Positions 15,071-24,200 of a DNA stretch of 32,259 bases are shown here, one piece after another. How positions within the stretch are numbered: the stretch's first letter is position 1; every line of letters starts with the position of its first letter. This DNA is from an uncultured Bacilli bacterium (lineage in GTDB: Bacteria; Bacillota_I; Bacilli_A; RF39; UBA660), in NCBI GenBank assembly GCA_944358455.1, contig CALVRE010000003.1, positions 1 through 32,259 on the forward strand, in the 5' to 3' direction. The notes below the pieces were generated by a model. It was not told where the DNA came from. It saw only the letters and a program-made list of their open reading frames with translations, and made no database searches. The position numbers and the translations under genes were made by a program.

Positions 15071-15764
15071 ATCTTTGTACACTAAATTTCACATTTCGAC
15101 TGGTTGCATTTCCTTCACGAGCAGCCGCCTGTGATTCAAACGCTAAATCCATCCATACTTGACCTTCAGCCCAAGCATTTCTCATCGAACTACCACTATC
15201 TAATACAACCCCATAAAAAGGTTCCATAATTCCATTGTCAACAAGTACGATCGTTCCACAAGGAAACTTGTTATTGGCAGCTGCCAAAATACGAACTTCT
15301 CCATACTCGTCATCTTGATAGTAAATTCCATCGTTAATCAAACTATGATTTGTACGATCCTTAGTAAAACAAGCAACATTTCCAACTGCACTACAACCTG
15401 GACAATCTGGACCATAGCCTGTTAATCTTCCAACATATTCACCATAATCCCCAGTACCGACTTCGATGACCTCAGTAACAGGACTAATTAAAACCTTTTC
15501 TTCATTGGTTTCTTTATCCGTATAAGTCAAACCATCGACACCTTCCACTAATGTTCTTTGAACGTTAGAAGGAAGACTGGAATTATAATTGTACTCTGTA
15601 TCATGTTCGATAACCGTATTCACGACATTTAAATTTTTACTTTCATTTTGATTACTAACTACCGTCTCTTGTTCATCCGTATTGATCAAACCGAACAAAG
15701 ACGCTGTCGAAACAATAATTAAGCTCAACCATTTACCTACTGCTTGCAGTAAATATATATTCAT
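15060..15764 (-). CDS. Secreted or membrane-anchored 3D-domain protein with a G5-like segment (YabE-like, short)
   Basis: A 234-aa protein. A hydrophobic N-terminal segment (about residues 8-25, LSLIIVSTASLFGLI) serves as signal peptide or anchor. Residues about 70-105 look like a G5 domain (RTLVEGVDGLTYTDK, SPVTEVIEVGTG). The C-terminal 3D domain runs from YVGRLTGYGPDCPGC to the end and has conserved Asp in VVLDSG and VWMDLAF. The 3D domain of YabE, Rpf-related and MltA-type enzymes is linked to peptidoglycan cleavage. It is much shorter than B. subtilis YabE (about 437 aa) and lacks the DUF348 repeats. The start is ATG 15764, with AGGTGA 5 nt upstream; a GTG at 15773 is inside that site. 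It follows tatD by 37 nt, as yabE follows yabD in B. subtilis. Confidence 0.85.
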   Translation of the reverse strand: MNIYLLQAVGKWLSLIIVSTASLFGLINTDEQETVVSNQNESKNLNVVNTVIEHDTEYNYNSSLPSNVQRTLVEGVDGLTYTDKETNEEKVLISPVTEVIEVGTGDYGEYVGRLTGYGPDCPGCSAVGNVACFTKDRTNHSLINDGIYYQDDEYGEVRILAAANNKFPCGTIVLVDNGIMEPFYGVVLDSGSSMRNAWAEGQVWMDLAFESQAAAREGNATSRNVKFSVQRWGW

Positions 15765-15801
15765 TTCTTTCACCTCATATTTGTTTCACATCAAAATCTT
15801 A

Positions 15802-16566
15802 TCATAATTCACTATCTAAGTCAAATTGGGAAATAGCGTTTTTCGTTGTCTCTTCCAAGACTTTTTCTTGGGAAATATTTTTAATTTCCGCTATTTTCTG
15901 GGCAACATAATAGATATTATAAGGCTCATTGCGCGTTCCACGATATGGTTCCGGAGTCAGATAAGGAGAATCGGTTTCCAATAACAAGGAAGAAATTGGT
16001 ATTTCCCGAACCACTTCTACTAGTCTATGAGCATTTTTGAATGTCACGACTCCACCAATTCCTAGCTTCACTCCTAATTTTACAAAATTCCATGCCATTT
16101 CCAAACTAGAACTATAGCAATGCATCACGCATTTCATTTCCTCAACATGATGTTCTTTTAAAATATCATAAGTATCCTGAATAGCATCACGACTATGAAT
16201 CACGATCGGCTTATGATATTTTTGTGCTAATGTGATTTGTTCGATAAAAATATTTTTTTGAAGTTCTTTATCGAACCCTTCATAGTGATAATCAAGTCCT
16301 ATTTCACCAATACCAACAATCTTAGGATTCTCCAGTTGTTTTTCGATCCATTCGATGTTCTCTTTATTATATTCGTCTACCTCACTTGGGTGAATACCAA
16401 TCGTCCCATAAATATTAGGATACTTTTTACAAAGTTCGATGACTTCATAATTGGACTGCATATCAGCCCCACTTACTATCATGATATTCTTGTCCATTCT
16501 CTTTATGACATTTTCTAAATCCGGATAATCTTTCTTACTTAAATGGCAATGGGTATCAATCATCAT
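15802..16566 (-). CDS. tatD: TatD-family metal-dependent DNase (YabD-like)
   Basis: A 254-aa TIM-barrel hydrolase. Metal ligands are visible in order: DTHCHL (HxH, residues 4-9), GEIGLDY (Glu), IHSRDA (His), HCYS (His) and ETDSPYLTPEPYRG (Asp). TatD proteins are 3'-5' exonucleases implicated in DNA repair and peroxide damage; the in vivo substrate of the Firmicutes YabD group is not settled. The length is normal (about 255). The first of two ATGs, at 16566, has GAGG 7 nt upstream. It lies between the small membrane gene and the 3D-domain gene. A TGGTATAAT sequence inside the preceding terminator arm could be its own extended -10. Confidence 0.94.
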   Translation of the reverse strand: MMIDTHCHLSKKDYPDLENVIKRMDKNIMIVSGADMQSNYEVIELCKKYPNIYGTIGIHPSEVDEYNKENIEWIEKQLENPKIVGIGEIGLDYHYEGFDKELQKNIFIEQITLAQKYHKPIVIHSRDAIQDTYDILKEHHVEEMKCVMHCYSSSLEMAWNFVKLGVKLGIGGVVTFKNAHRLVEVVREIPISSLLLETDSPYLTPEPYRGTRNEPYNIYYVAQKIAEIKNISQEKVLEETTKNAISQFDLDSEL

Positions 16567-16580
16567 ATTATCACCTCAAT

Positions 16581-16613
16581 AAAAAAATTATACCACACAC
16601 AAGGTATAATTTT
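16581..16613 (-). terminator. Terminator of the small membrane gene, with an embedded possible -10
   Basis: The minus strand has AAAATTATACC (16613-16603) pairing with GGTATAATTTT (16594-16584) over 11 bp, an 8-nt loop, then T to 16581. The distal arm carries TGG-TATAAT, a possible extended -10 for tatD; that part is inference. Confidence 0.82.
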
Positions 16614-16784
16614 CTATGACTTCCTCTTAAGATAAATTAATCTGATCACACAACAGATGATGAAAGCTAAATAAAGCATATCAATCATTTCAAATTTTGC
16701 CAGTAGACTCCCCACTATGATTAATGATAATGCTAGTAAAACCAATACAACACACATCGTATCGTTTTTCTTTTCCGTCACCAT
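16614..16784 (-). CDS. Small two-helix membrane protein, unrecognised
   Basis: A 56-aa protein starting MVTEKKND. Two hydrophobic stretches, about residues 10-29 (CVVLVLLALSLIIVGSLL) and 33-50 (MIDMLYLAFIICCVIRLIYL), end in a basic KRKS tail. No family is recognised. An in-frame ATG at 16802 exists, but AGGGAG sits 5 nt before the ATG at 16784, which is preferred. It has its own candidate promoter and a strong terminator, so it is likely expressed as a single gene between metG and tatD. Its function is unknown. Confidence 0.6.
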   Translation of the reverse strand: MVTEKKNDTMCVVLVLLALSLIIVGSLLAKFEMIDMLYLAFIICCVIRLIYLKRKS

Positions 16785-16821
16785 ACAATCTCCCTCTAGC
16801 ATCTTTTATCACGACAATACC

Positions 16822-16830
16822 AATATACCA
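16822..16830 (-). promoter_or_regulatory. Extended -10 promoter for the small membrane gene
   Basis: The minus strand has TGGTATATT with a weak TTCATA 17 nt upstream of TATATT. The predicted start is about 30 nt before the ATG. Confidence 0.42.
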
Positions 16831-16900
16831 CGAAAATCCAAGAATATGAAAAGAAAGCCATCTAAAACTTTCGACATTTTACAACATTTGACAAGATAAT

Positions 16901-16933
16901 AAAAAAGAAGGCCTTTCTAAGCACCTTCTTTTT
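16901..16933 (-). terminator. Intrinsic terminator of metG
   Basis: The minus strand has AAAAAGAAGG (16933-16924) pairing with CCTTCTTTTT (16911-16902) over 10 bp around a 12-nt loop that contains the metG stop codon. T continues to 16901. Confidence 0.83.
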
Positions 16934-18500
16934 CGTGATAAGCCTCAATTTCTTGTAACTTCTTTTCTTTATCGATACGAGCAAAAAGTGGCTCTGGACG
17001 ATTTAAAATAATTCCATAATCAAGTCCTTTAAAAGTATCTAACGAATCAACATAACGATTTTCTGTATTAAGTTGATGGAAGATAGCATTTGCAGTATCT
17101 GGCAAAAAGGCTTGCAGCAAGACCGCACCATGACGAATCGATTCTAAAAGATTATAAAGAACTGTCGCTAATCGTTCCTTCTTCGTTTCATCTTTTGAAA
17201 GCGTCCAAGGCGTTGTTTCATCAATATATTTATTACATCTTCTAAAAATTTCAAAAATTTCATCGATCGCATCGGCAATACGTAACTCATTCATATGAAC
17301 TTCTACTTTTTTAGGTGTTTCCAACACTAAATTAATTAATTCTTGGTCGATCGGTTCCATTTCTTTTGGTTCCAGCACGACCCCTTCAAAATATTTATGA
17401 CTCATACTGATAGTACGATTCACTAAATTCCCTAAAATATTAGCTAAATCAGAATTAATTCTTTCAATCAACAACTCGTAAGTAATTGTTCCATCACTAG
17501 AAAAAGGAATTTCGTGTAGTAAATAATAACGAACGGCATCGACTCCAAATAAATTGACAAGTTCGTCTGCATATATGATATTTCCTTTCGACTTACTCAT
17601 CTTATCATTTCCTGTCAATACCCAAGGATGACCAAAAATTTGTTTTGGGAGTGGTAAATCAAGTGCCATCAACATGATTGGCCAATAAATAGTATGGAAA
17701 CGTAAAATATCTTTTCCAATCAAATGAATGTCAGCTGGCCAATACTTTTTAAATTCTTCACTAGAGTTTCCGTCGACATCATAACCCAAAAAAGTAATAT
17801 AGTTGCTTAAAGCATCAATCCAAACATAGATTACATGCTTATCATCGAAGGTTACAGGAACTCCCCAATCAAATGATGTTCTAGATACACAAAGATCCTG
17901 TAGACCTGGTTTTATAAAGTTATTCATAATTTCATTCTTACGGCTTTCTGGTTGAATAAAATCTGGATGTTCCTCGATATATTGTTCCAATCGTTTCGCA
18001 TAATTATCTAGCTTAAAGAAATAAGCTTCTTCACTTGCTACATGGACTTCTCTACCACAATCTGGACACTTTCCATCGACTAATTGACTTTCCGTAAAGA
18101 AGGATTCACAAGGAGTACAATAAAGTCCTTCATATCTTCCTTTATAAATATCTCCTTGATCATATAATTTTTTAAAGATCTTTGCTACCATCTCTTTATG
18201 AGCAGGATTACTAGTTCTAACAAATTTATCATAACTTGTATTCATGACATCCCAAATACGACGTACTTCTAATGCAACTTCATCGACAAATTCTTGTGGA
18301 TCCTTCCCTTGTGCTTGCGCTTTTAATTGAATCTTCTCACCGTGTTCGTCTGTTCCCGTCTGAAAATAAACATCGTAACCTAATAATCTCTTATAACGTG
18401 CAATCGCATCTGCTAAAACAATCTCATAAGTATTTCCAATATGAGGTTTTCCAGAAGTATAAGCAATTGCCGTTGAAATATAAAACTTCTCTTTCATCAT
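16917..18500 (-). CDS. metG: Methionyl-tRNA synthetase
   Basis: A 527-aa class I synthetase. FYISTAIAYTSGKPHIGN holds the HIGH-type motif (HIGN, 20-23). The zinc-knuckle insertion has YCTPCESFF and KCPDCGRE. FDWGVPV and YVWIDALSNY follow, then KMSKS near residue 303 and the anticodon-binding helical domain. It charges both initiator and elongator tRNA-Met. The protein stops after the anticodon domain and lacks the C-terminal Arc1p/Trbp111-like domain that makes B. subtilis MetS about 664 aa. The ORF extends upstream, but AAGGAG 6-7 nt before the ATG at 18500 and the conserved N terminus set the start. It is controlled by the T-box leader just upstream. As in B. subtilis it lies next to tatD, here with a small gene between. 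Confidence 0.96.
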   Translation of the reverse strand: MMKEKFYISTAIAYTSGKPHIGNTYEIVLADAIARYKRLLGYDVYFQTGTDEHGEKIQLKAQAQGKDPQEFVDEVALEVRRIWDVMNTSYDKFVRTSNPAHKEMVAKIFKKLYDQGDIYKGRYEGLYCTPCESFFTESQLVDGKCPDCGREVHVASEEAYFFKLDNYAKRLEQYIEEHPDFIQPESRKNEIMNNFIKPGLQDLCVSRTSFDWGVPVTFDDKHVIYVWIDALSNYITFLGYDVDGNSSEEFKKYWPADIHLIGKDILRFHTIYWPIMLMALDLPLPKQIFGHPWVLTGNDKMSKSKGNIIYADELVNLFGVDAVRYYLLHEIPFSSDGTITYELLIERINSDLANILGNLVNRTISMSHKYFEGVVLEPKEMEPIDQELINLVLETPKKVEVHMNELRIADAIDEIFEIFRRCNKYIDETTPWTLSKDETKKERLATVLYNLLESIRHGAVLLQAFLPDTANAIFHQLNTENRYVDSLDTFKGLDYGIILNRPEPLFARIDKEKKLQEIEAYHEKEGA

Positions 18501-18582
18501 AACACTCTCCTTTGTTATTTTTATAAATAAGATCAACTAGTATAATACATAATATTAAAATTCTGAAAAAAGGAACCTATCA

Positions 18583-18627
18583 TCACATCCGTTTTCCTCG
18601 CCAAATATATTCTTCCCTCTTTCTCAT
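18583..18627 (-). CDS. Possible 14-codon leader peptide between T-box terminator and metG
   Basis: Immediately after the T-box terminator the minus strand has AAGGAGG, 9 nt, then ATG and an ORF reading MRKREEYIWRGKRM with TGA stop. The ribosome-binding site is one of the strongest in the window. Translation would occur only on read-through transcripts. About 80 nt separate its stop from the metG start; in between is AGGAA...TTCCTTTTTT, a weak hairpin with a T tract. It could be a regulatory or remnant reading frame; nothing but the ribosome-binding site supports it. Confidence 0.3.
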   Translation of the reverse strand: MRKREEYIWRGKRM

Positions 18628-18646
18628 TACGATCATCCTCCTTAAT

Positions 18647-18884
18647 AAAAAAATCACATCCTATAAGGACGTGATGACGTGGTACCACCTTAATTTATGT
18701 ACGACAGACGCAATTCTTCGTACACCTTATTATTTAACGCATAAATACGGATTAATCTACTAGTGATACTCATCGACTAATCGATTCCAGAATCATTCGA
18801 AGTTTTCCAATCTCGTTTGCTTTCACCTAACCAAACTCTCTAAAGAGATCTTTCAACTCTTCTTTCCTTCAACATCTTTAAACT
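18647..18884 (-). promoter_or_regulatory. T-box riboswitch leader of metG (Met specifier)
   Basis: The minus strand carries the T-box sequence AAGGTGGTACCACG (18691-18678), followed by an intrinsic terminator: TCACGTCCT (18674-18666) pairing with AGGATGTGA (18662-18654), then seven T (18653-18647). Upstream are AGAGAG and a GGTTAGGTGAAAGC segment typical of Stem I. The likely specifier is AUG at 18796-18794, in the context TCGA-ATG-ATTCTGG. Uncharged tRNA-Met would pair with the specifier and the T-box bulge to block termination and raise MetRS synthesis. The T-box identity is clear; the specifier position is read by eye. Confidence 0.92.
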
Positions 18885-18890
18885 GGCTGT

Positions 18891-18919
18891 ATTATAACAT
18901 ATATCATTTTATTCTTCAA
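18891..18919 (-). promoter_or_regulatory. Sigma-A promoter of the T-box/metG transcript
   Basis: The minus strand reads TTGAAG (18919-18914), a 17-nt spacer and TATAAT (18896-18891) preceded by TGT. The -35 lies within the last codons of spoVT. Confidence 0.72.
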
Positions 18920-19442
18920 GATGTTTTGCTAAAAATTGAGCAGCTATCCCAGCAATTTTACCATCAGAGTCAGTAATACTTTCTTCTTCCGAAAAAATAA
19001 TAACAGCTCCAGCTGGATCTCCACTTACTACGATCGTACTGATAACATAAGTTCCCAATTCCTTCTCATTATTCGTAATCTCTAATTCCTTTTCAAACTT
19101 TTCGATCAAAGATTCACGACGATATATTGATTTTTCTAACTTTTCACTAATATTCTTTCCTAAATATTTCTTTTTTAAATTACCGGTTGCTGCAATTACT
19201 TTATCCGTATCAATAATGAAAACATTATGCTTCGTAAAAGCATAGATAGAATCCGTAAAATCCTGAGCAAAATCCTCGATTTTATTCATAAGAGAATATT
19301 TTTTCAATAGGATATTTTCTTTATCGTCAATATAAATTTCTAAACTTTCTCCCTCTTTGATACGCAATGTTTTACGAATTTCTTTCGGAATTACAATTCT
19401 TCCAAGTTCATCAATTCTTCTAACCACACCAGTTGCTTTCAT
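18909..19442 (-). CDS. spoVT: Stage V sporulation protein T-like AbrB-family regulator
   Basis: A 177-aa protein (SpoVT of B. subtilis is 178). Residues 1-50 are the AbrB-type swapped-hairpin DNA-binding domain, MKATGVVRRIDELGRIVIPKEIR and LRIKEGESLEIYID, nearly identical to SpoVT. The rest is a GAF-like domain ending GDPAGAVIIFSEEES and AAQFLAKHLEE. In Bacillus SpoVT modulates sigma-G-dependent genes in the forespore; homologues also occur in lineages not known to sporulate, so this gene alone does not prove sporulation. GAGG precedes the ATG. In B. subtilis spoVT follows mfd, as here apart from the inserted ppaC. Confidence 0.92.
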   Translation of the reverse strand: MKATGVVRRIDELGRIVIPKEIRKTLRIKEGESLEIYIDDKENILLKKYSLMNKIEDFAQDFTDSIYAFTKHNVFIIDTDKVIAATGNLKKKYLGKNISEKLEKSIYRRESLIEKFEKELEITNNEKELGTYVISTIVVSGDPAGAVIIFSEEESITDSDGKIAGIAAQFLAKHLEE

Positions 19443-19490
19443 AAAAACCTCACTTTCTATCCATATTTTGTCTAAAATAGATAAATTTAT

Positions 19491-19519
19491 ACTTGAGAAT
19501 TGGAAAAATGTGCTATAAT
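19491..19519 (+). promoter_or_regulatory. Promoter of ppaC
   Basis: An extended -10 TGC-TATAAT (19511-19519) has ACTTGA 17 nt or TTGAGA 15 nt upstream. Transcription would start near 19526, about 33 nt before the TTG start codon. Confidence 0.6.
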
Positions 19520-19558
19520 ATCTATACTATTTGGCATTTTAAAAAGGAGGCAGTAAAT

Positions 19559-21181
19559 TTGAAAAAAATATACGTTTTTGGTCACAAAAAACCAGATACC
19601 GATAGTGTAACATCATCGATCGCACTATCTTATTTAAAACAATGCTTAGGAATGAATACAGAACCAAGAGTTCTGGGAGATATCAATAATGAAACAAAAT
19701 TTGTCTTAGAATATTTTCAAGTTCAACAACCAAAATATTTAAATGACGTAAAATTGCAAATTAAAGATTTAAATTATCGCCGTGGATATTTCATCAGCAA
19801 CAAAGAATCAATTTTAAAAGGATTCCAATATATGAGTGAAAAAGGAATCAGTACGATTCCTGTCGTCGATGATAATAAAAAGTTTGATGGTGCCCTCGCC
19901 ATGAAAGATATTGCAAGAAATCAAATTAGCGGAGATTACGAACGTTTATTTACTTCCTATGATCATATTATCGAAACATTAGATGGAGAAGAGATCTTAC
20001 GTTTCGATGATGAAATCGATGGTGAATTGCTAGTTGCTTCTTTTAAAAGTACAACATTTATTGAAAATGTAAATATTACCGAAAGAACCATTTTAATTGT
20101 TGGGGACCGCCATAGTATCATTGAATATGCTGTTGAAAGTGGAGCTAAATTATTGATTATAACCGGTAATCATCAAATCAAAGAAAAACACATCGAAATT
20201 GCTCGACAAAATAAAGTAAATATTATTCGTACTCCTCATAGTAGTTTTGATACATCGATTCATGTCGGATTAAGTAATTATATTAAAACCATCAAATATA
20301 CTCATGATCTACTATGTTTTGATGAAGATCGTGATGTTAACGATCTTATTGAAGCATCTAATAAAACAAGGTTTAGTTACTATCCAATTGTCGATAAAAA
20401 GAACAATTGTTTAGGACTATTGAAATTGGCAGATTTACAAGATCGATCACCAAAAAAAGTAATTCTTGTCGATCACAATGAATATGCGCAAAGTGTTGAT
20501 GGTATCGAAGAAGCAGAAATTTTAGAAGTTGTCGATCACCATAAAATCGGCAATATCGGTACCACTCTTCCAATCAATTTTCGTAATATGCCAGTTGGTA
20601 GTACTAATACGATTCTCTACTTACAATTTCAAGAAAATCATATCAAAATTCCAAAACAAATTGCTGGATTAATGCTATCTGGTATCATCTCTGATACATT
20701 ACTCTTAAAATCACCAACAACAACAGAATTGGATAAAAAAGCATTAAAAGAACTTGCCAAAATTGCAGAAATCGATTATCAAACATATGGTATGGAAATG
20801 TTCAAAAAAGGTTCTTCGATCAAAGGAAAAACCAAAGAAGAAGTTCTTTATACCGATTTTAAAAATTTTGAAATTGATAATAAGAAAGTAGGAATTGGAC
20901 AAATTAATACCATGGATATTACCGAATTTTTAAACGAAAAAGAAGAATATCGTAATTTGATTAATAAAGTGGCCTCTCAAAATGAATATTATATTGTAGC
21001 TTTATTTGTAACGGATATTATCCACAATGGATCTTATATTTTCTATAATGATAGCGCACAAGATACTCTCGATAATTGTTTTGGGGAACCAAATATCGAA
21101 CAAGGAACTTACCTAGATGGTTATGTTTCACGTAAAAAACAAATCATTCCTGCGATCATGCGAATTATGGAAAGAAAATAA
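19559..21181 (+). CDS. ppaC: Manganese-dependent inorganic pyrophosphatase with CBS-DRTGG-CBS regulatory insert
   Basis: A 540-aa family II (DHH) pyrophosphatase. The catalytic half starts KKIYVFGHKKPDTDS (GHxxPDTDS metal site) and resumes after the insert with VDHNE, VVDHHKIG (the DHH motif) and MPVGSTNTI; the DHHA2 domain ends with SRKKQIIPAI. Between them, about residues 68-300, lie two CBS domains (STIPVVDDNKKFDGALAMKDI; SYYPIVDKKNNCLGLLKLADL) around a DRTGG-like domain. In characterised CBS-PPases AMP/ADP inhibit and ATP or diadenosine polyphosphates activate. The start is TTG at 19559, with AAGGAGG 8 nt upstream; the ORF continues upstream without a ribosome-binding site. It is the only complete plus-strand gene, with its own promoter and terminator, set between spoVT and mfd. 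Confidence 0.94.
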   Translation: MKKIYVFGHKKPDTDSVTSSIALSYLKQCLGMNTEPRVLGDINNETKFVLEYFQVQQPKYLNDVKLQIKDLNYRRGYFISNKESILKGFQYMSEKGISTIPVVDDNKKFDGALAMKDIARNQISGDYERLFTSYDHIIETLDGEEILRFDDEIDGELLVASFKSTTFIENVNITERTILIVGDRHSIIEYAVESGAKLLIITGNHQIKEKHIEIARQNKVNIIRTPHSSFDTSIHVGLSNYIKTIKYTHDLLCFDEDRDVNDLIEASNKTRFSYYPIVDKKNNCLGLLKLADLQDRSPKKVILVDHNEYAQSVDGIEEAEILEVVDHHKIGNIGTTLPINFRNMPVGSTNTILYLQFQENHIKIPKQIAGLMLSGIISDTLLLKSPTTTELDKKALKELAKIAEIDYQTYGMEMFKKGSSIKGKTKEEVLYTDFKNFEIDNKKVGIGQINTMDITEFLNEKEEYRNLINKVASQNEYYIVALFVTDIIHNGSYIFYNDSAQDTLDNCFGEPNIEQGTYLDGYVSRKKQIIPAIMRIMERK

Positions 21182-21184
21182 GTA

Positions 21185-21216
21185 AAAAAGAACATATGAA
21201 ATCATATGTTCTTTTT
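21185..21216. terminator. Bidirectional terminator between ppaC and mfd
   Basis: AAAAAGAACATATGA (21185-21199) and TCATATGTTCTTTTT (21202-21216) are perfectly complementary over 15 bp with a 2-nt loop, flanked by T on both strands. It serves the convergent genes ppaC and mfd. Confidence 0.88.
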
Positions 21217-21248
21217 ATTTATTGATCAGTAATATAAGGATTCAATCG

Positions 21249-24200
21249 TTATTTTGAAATTGCCTTTTCTAAGACCTCCATCAAATCAATTAAATAATAA
21301 ATAAAATGCTTATCCAATTTAATAGTGTCTAATATAATACTGAGTCTTCCCAATTTCATTGAGAAACGAAACATACGAGAAATACGATTTGCCTCCATAA
21401 ACAATAACTCGCCATCTACTTTTTCGGTTAATTCCTTAGACAAAACAATTTCAACAAAGTTTTTCGTTTGATTAACCTTTTGAATATTAAGTTTATGCGC
21501 TAGTTTCTCAAACCATTCTTCATACATATAAATCAATAAACTTTCGCTGATCGTTCCAAAACGATCTTCCAATTCCTGTTTTGTCTCATATAATTTCTCG
21601 TAAGAATCAATTTGATTGATCTTCTTATGAATTTCAATTTTTAATTCTTCTTCCGTTACATAATCATCACTAATTGTCGTTTCAACATCCAATAGTGGTT
21701 GTACATCTGGTTCTTCCTCTTTAATCTCTTTTCCTTTCAATCTGGCAATTTCTTCATTCAACATATTGAGAAATAATTCCATTCCCACACTATCCACAAA
21801 GCCAGCTTGTTCACTTCCTAGAATATCACCAGCCCCGCGAATGGACAAGTCACGCATAGCGATCGCAAAACCACTTCCCAACTCTGTAAAATCTTTAATA
21901 ACTTTTAATCTTTTGGTAGCAATCTCACTCAAAATACGTCCTTTATCATACATAAGATAACAATAAGCAATTTTATTACTTCTTCCCACTCGACCACGAA
22001 TTTGATATAGCTGAGAAAGACCAAAATGATCTGCATCCATGATAATTAACGTATTCACATTCGGAATATCAATACCTGTTTCGATGATGGTCGTACATAG
22101 TAAAACGTCATATTCATGATTCGTAAATTTCATCATCACTTCTTCAATTTCGTTTTTACTCATACGACCATGTGCAAAAATCATACGAGCTTCTGGAACC
22201 AAACGACTTAACTCTTCCATTTTCAGTTCCATATCATCAATATGATTGTAAAGAATAAAAACTTGACCTTGACGAGATAGTTCTTTATATATTGCATCTC
22301 TTATGATTTGTTGATTTTCTGCGAGCACATAAGTTTGAACCGGATAACGATTGATGGGCGCTGTTTCGATCAATGATAAATTACGAATACCCGTCATCGA
22401 CATTTGCAAAGTTCTTGGAATTGGAGTTGCTGACAAGGTAAGAACATCAATATTATTCTTGTATTGTTTAATTTTTTCTTTATGCTTGACACCAAAGCGT
22501 TGTTCTTCATCGATTACTAACAAACCTAAATCTTTAAATTTGACATCATCACTTAAAATACGATGCGTCCCAATGACCACATCGATCGTCCCTTTTGAAA
22601 CTCCCTCCAATATTTTCTTCGTTTCTTTAGAGGTTACAAAACGATTCAAAAGAGCAATATTCACAGGAAAAGAGCGAAAACGATCAATTGCATTTTGATA
22701 ATGTTGACTAGAAAGAATAGTGGTAGGACAAAGAAAAGCAACTTGTTTTCCCGATAAAACGGCCTTCATAATTGCACGAAAAGCTACCTCGGTCTTTCCA
22801 AAACCAACATCACCACACAAAAGACGATCCATCGGATGAGGACTTTCCATATCTTTTTTGATTTCTTCCGTCACTTTTAATTGATCAGCTGTCTCCTGAT
22901 ATTCAAATTCTCTCTCAAAGCGAAGTTGATCTTCATCATCTTTTTGAAAAGCAAAACCTGGAGTCGATTCTCTTATCGCATATAATTTCAAAAGCTCTCC
23001 AGCAATATCTTCGATTTTCTTTTTGACACGAAGCTTCGTTTTCTCCCACTCTGTACTTCCCAATTTATTCAATTTTGGAATCGCACCATCACTGGCCGAA
23101 TATTTGCTGATCAATTCGATTTTCTCAACAGGAATGTATAAACGATCACCATCTTTGTATTCAATATTTAAATAATCCTTTTTTAGCCCATTCTTCGTTA
23201 ACGTTCGAATACCACAATATCGTCCAATACCATGAGCAACATGAACAACATAATCACCTAAATTTAATTTAGTAATATCACGTATCTTCGTTCCAAATTT
23301 AAATTTCGTTTTATATTGTGTATTACCATCTTTCTTATTAAATAATTCTCGTTCACTGATAACCACATAATTTTCAAATTGAAAACCACTTTGAATATTT
23401 TTGATAATGATATTAATTTGATTTGGAATAATTTCATCCTCATTCGTCAAAAGTAGATGTTCATTTTCTAAATCATCGACTAACTTATTCGCTTTATATC
23501 GATTACTAAGACAAATGACAACTGTCTTCTTTTCCTTTAAATAACGATTTAATCTTTCACTAATTTCTTGCGCGGAACCTTTAAAAACTTCAATTTCGCG
23601 AGAATCATATTTTTGTGTATTAAATACGCCATTTACAATATTGTCAAAATTCATAAGATAAAAAGGCTGTTTTGGAAAAATAGATTGGAAATCATTCATA
23701 TATTTTGTATCGCCAGGAAATCCTTGACTAATACTATATTGCATCATTTCATCTAATAATAATTGATATCCTACTTCGATCTGATTGTAATCGATAAAAG
23801 CTACAAAATCAGAATGTAAATAAGCAAGAATATTTGTTACTTTCGTATAGCTTGGTAAATCCTTTTGTTTTAAATTAAAATGATCGAGTGATTGATCTGT
23901 CAAAAATTCTGTATTTGGATAGATCGTTACTTCCGATAACGTATTAAGAGTCAATTGCGTATCAACATCAAATTCACGAATCGAATCAATTGTATCCCCC
24001 CAAAATTCAATACGAATTGGAGTGGGAGAACTAATAGGAAAAATATCAACAACATATCCACGTACTGCCATCTCCCCGGTTTTGTTTACTAAAGTTTCTC
24101 GCACATATCCCATTTGAAATAACTGATCAATCAAATCCTCAGGAGCATAATCATGATTTACTTGAAGACGCAACAAATTTTTTTGATAAACTTCAGGAAA

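Noticed and set aside
19493-19558. Upstream extension of ppaC by 22 codons
   Set aside because: The extension covers the promoter -10 and the ribosome-binding site; TTG at 19559 with AAGGAGG upstream matches the family N terminus.
21018-21026. Perfect DnaA box TTATCCACA inside ppaC
   Set aside because: Single site in coding sequence with no further boxes or AT-rich unwinding region nearby; not evidence for an origin.
21124-21139. parS-like TGTTTCACGTAAAAAA (13 of 16) near the end of ppaC
   Set aside because: Three mismatches, including the loss of the second half of the palindrome, and fully explained by conserved protein sequence (SRKKQ).
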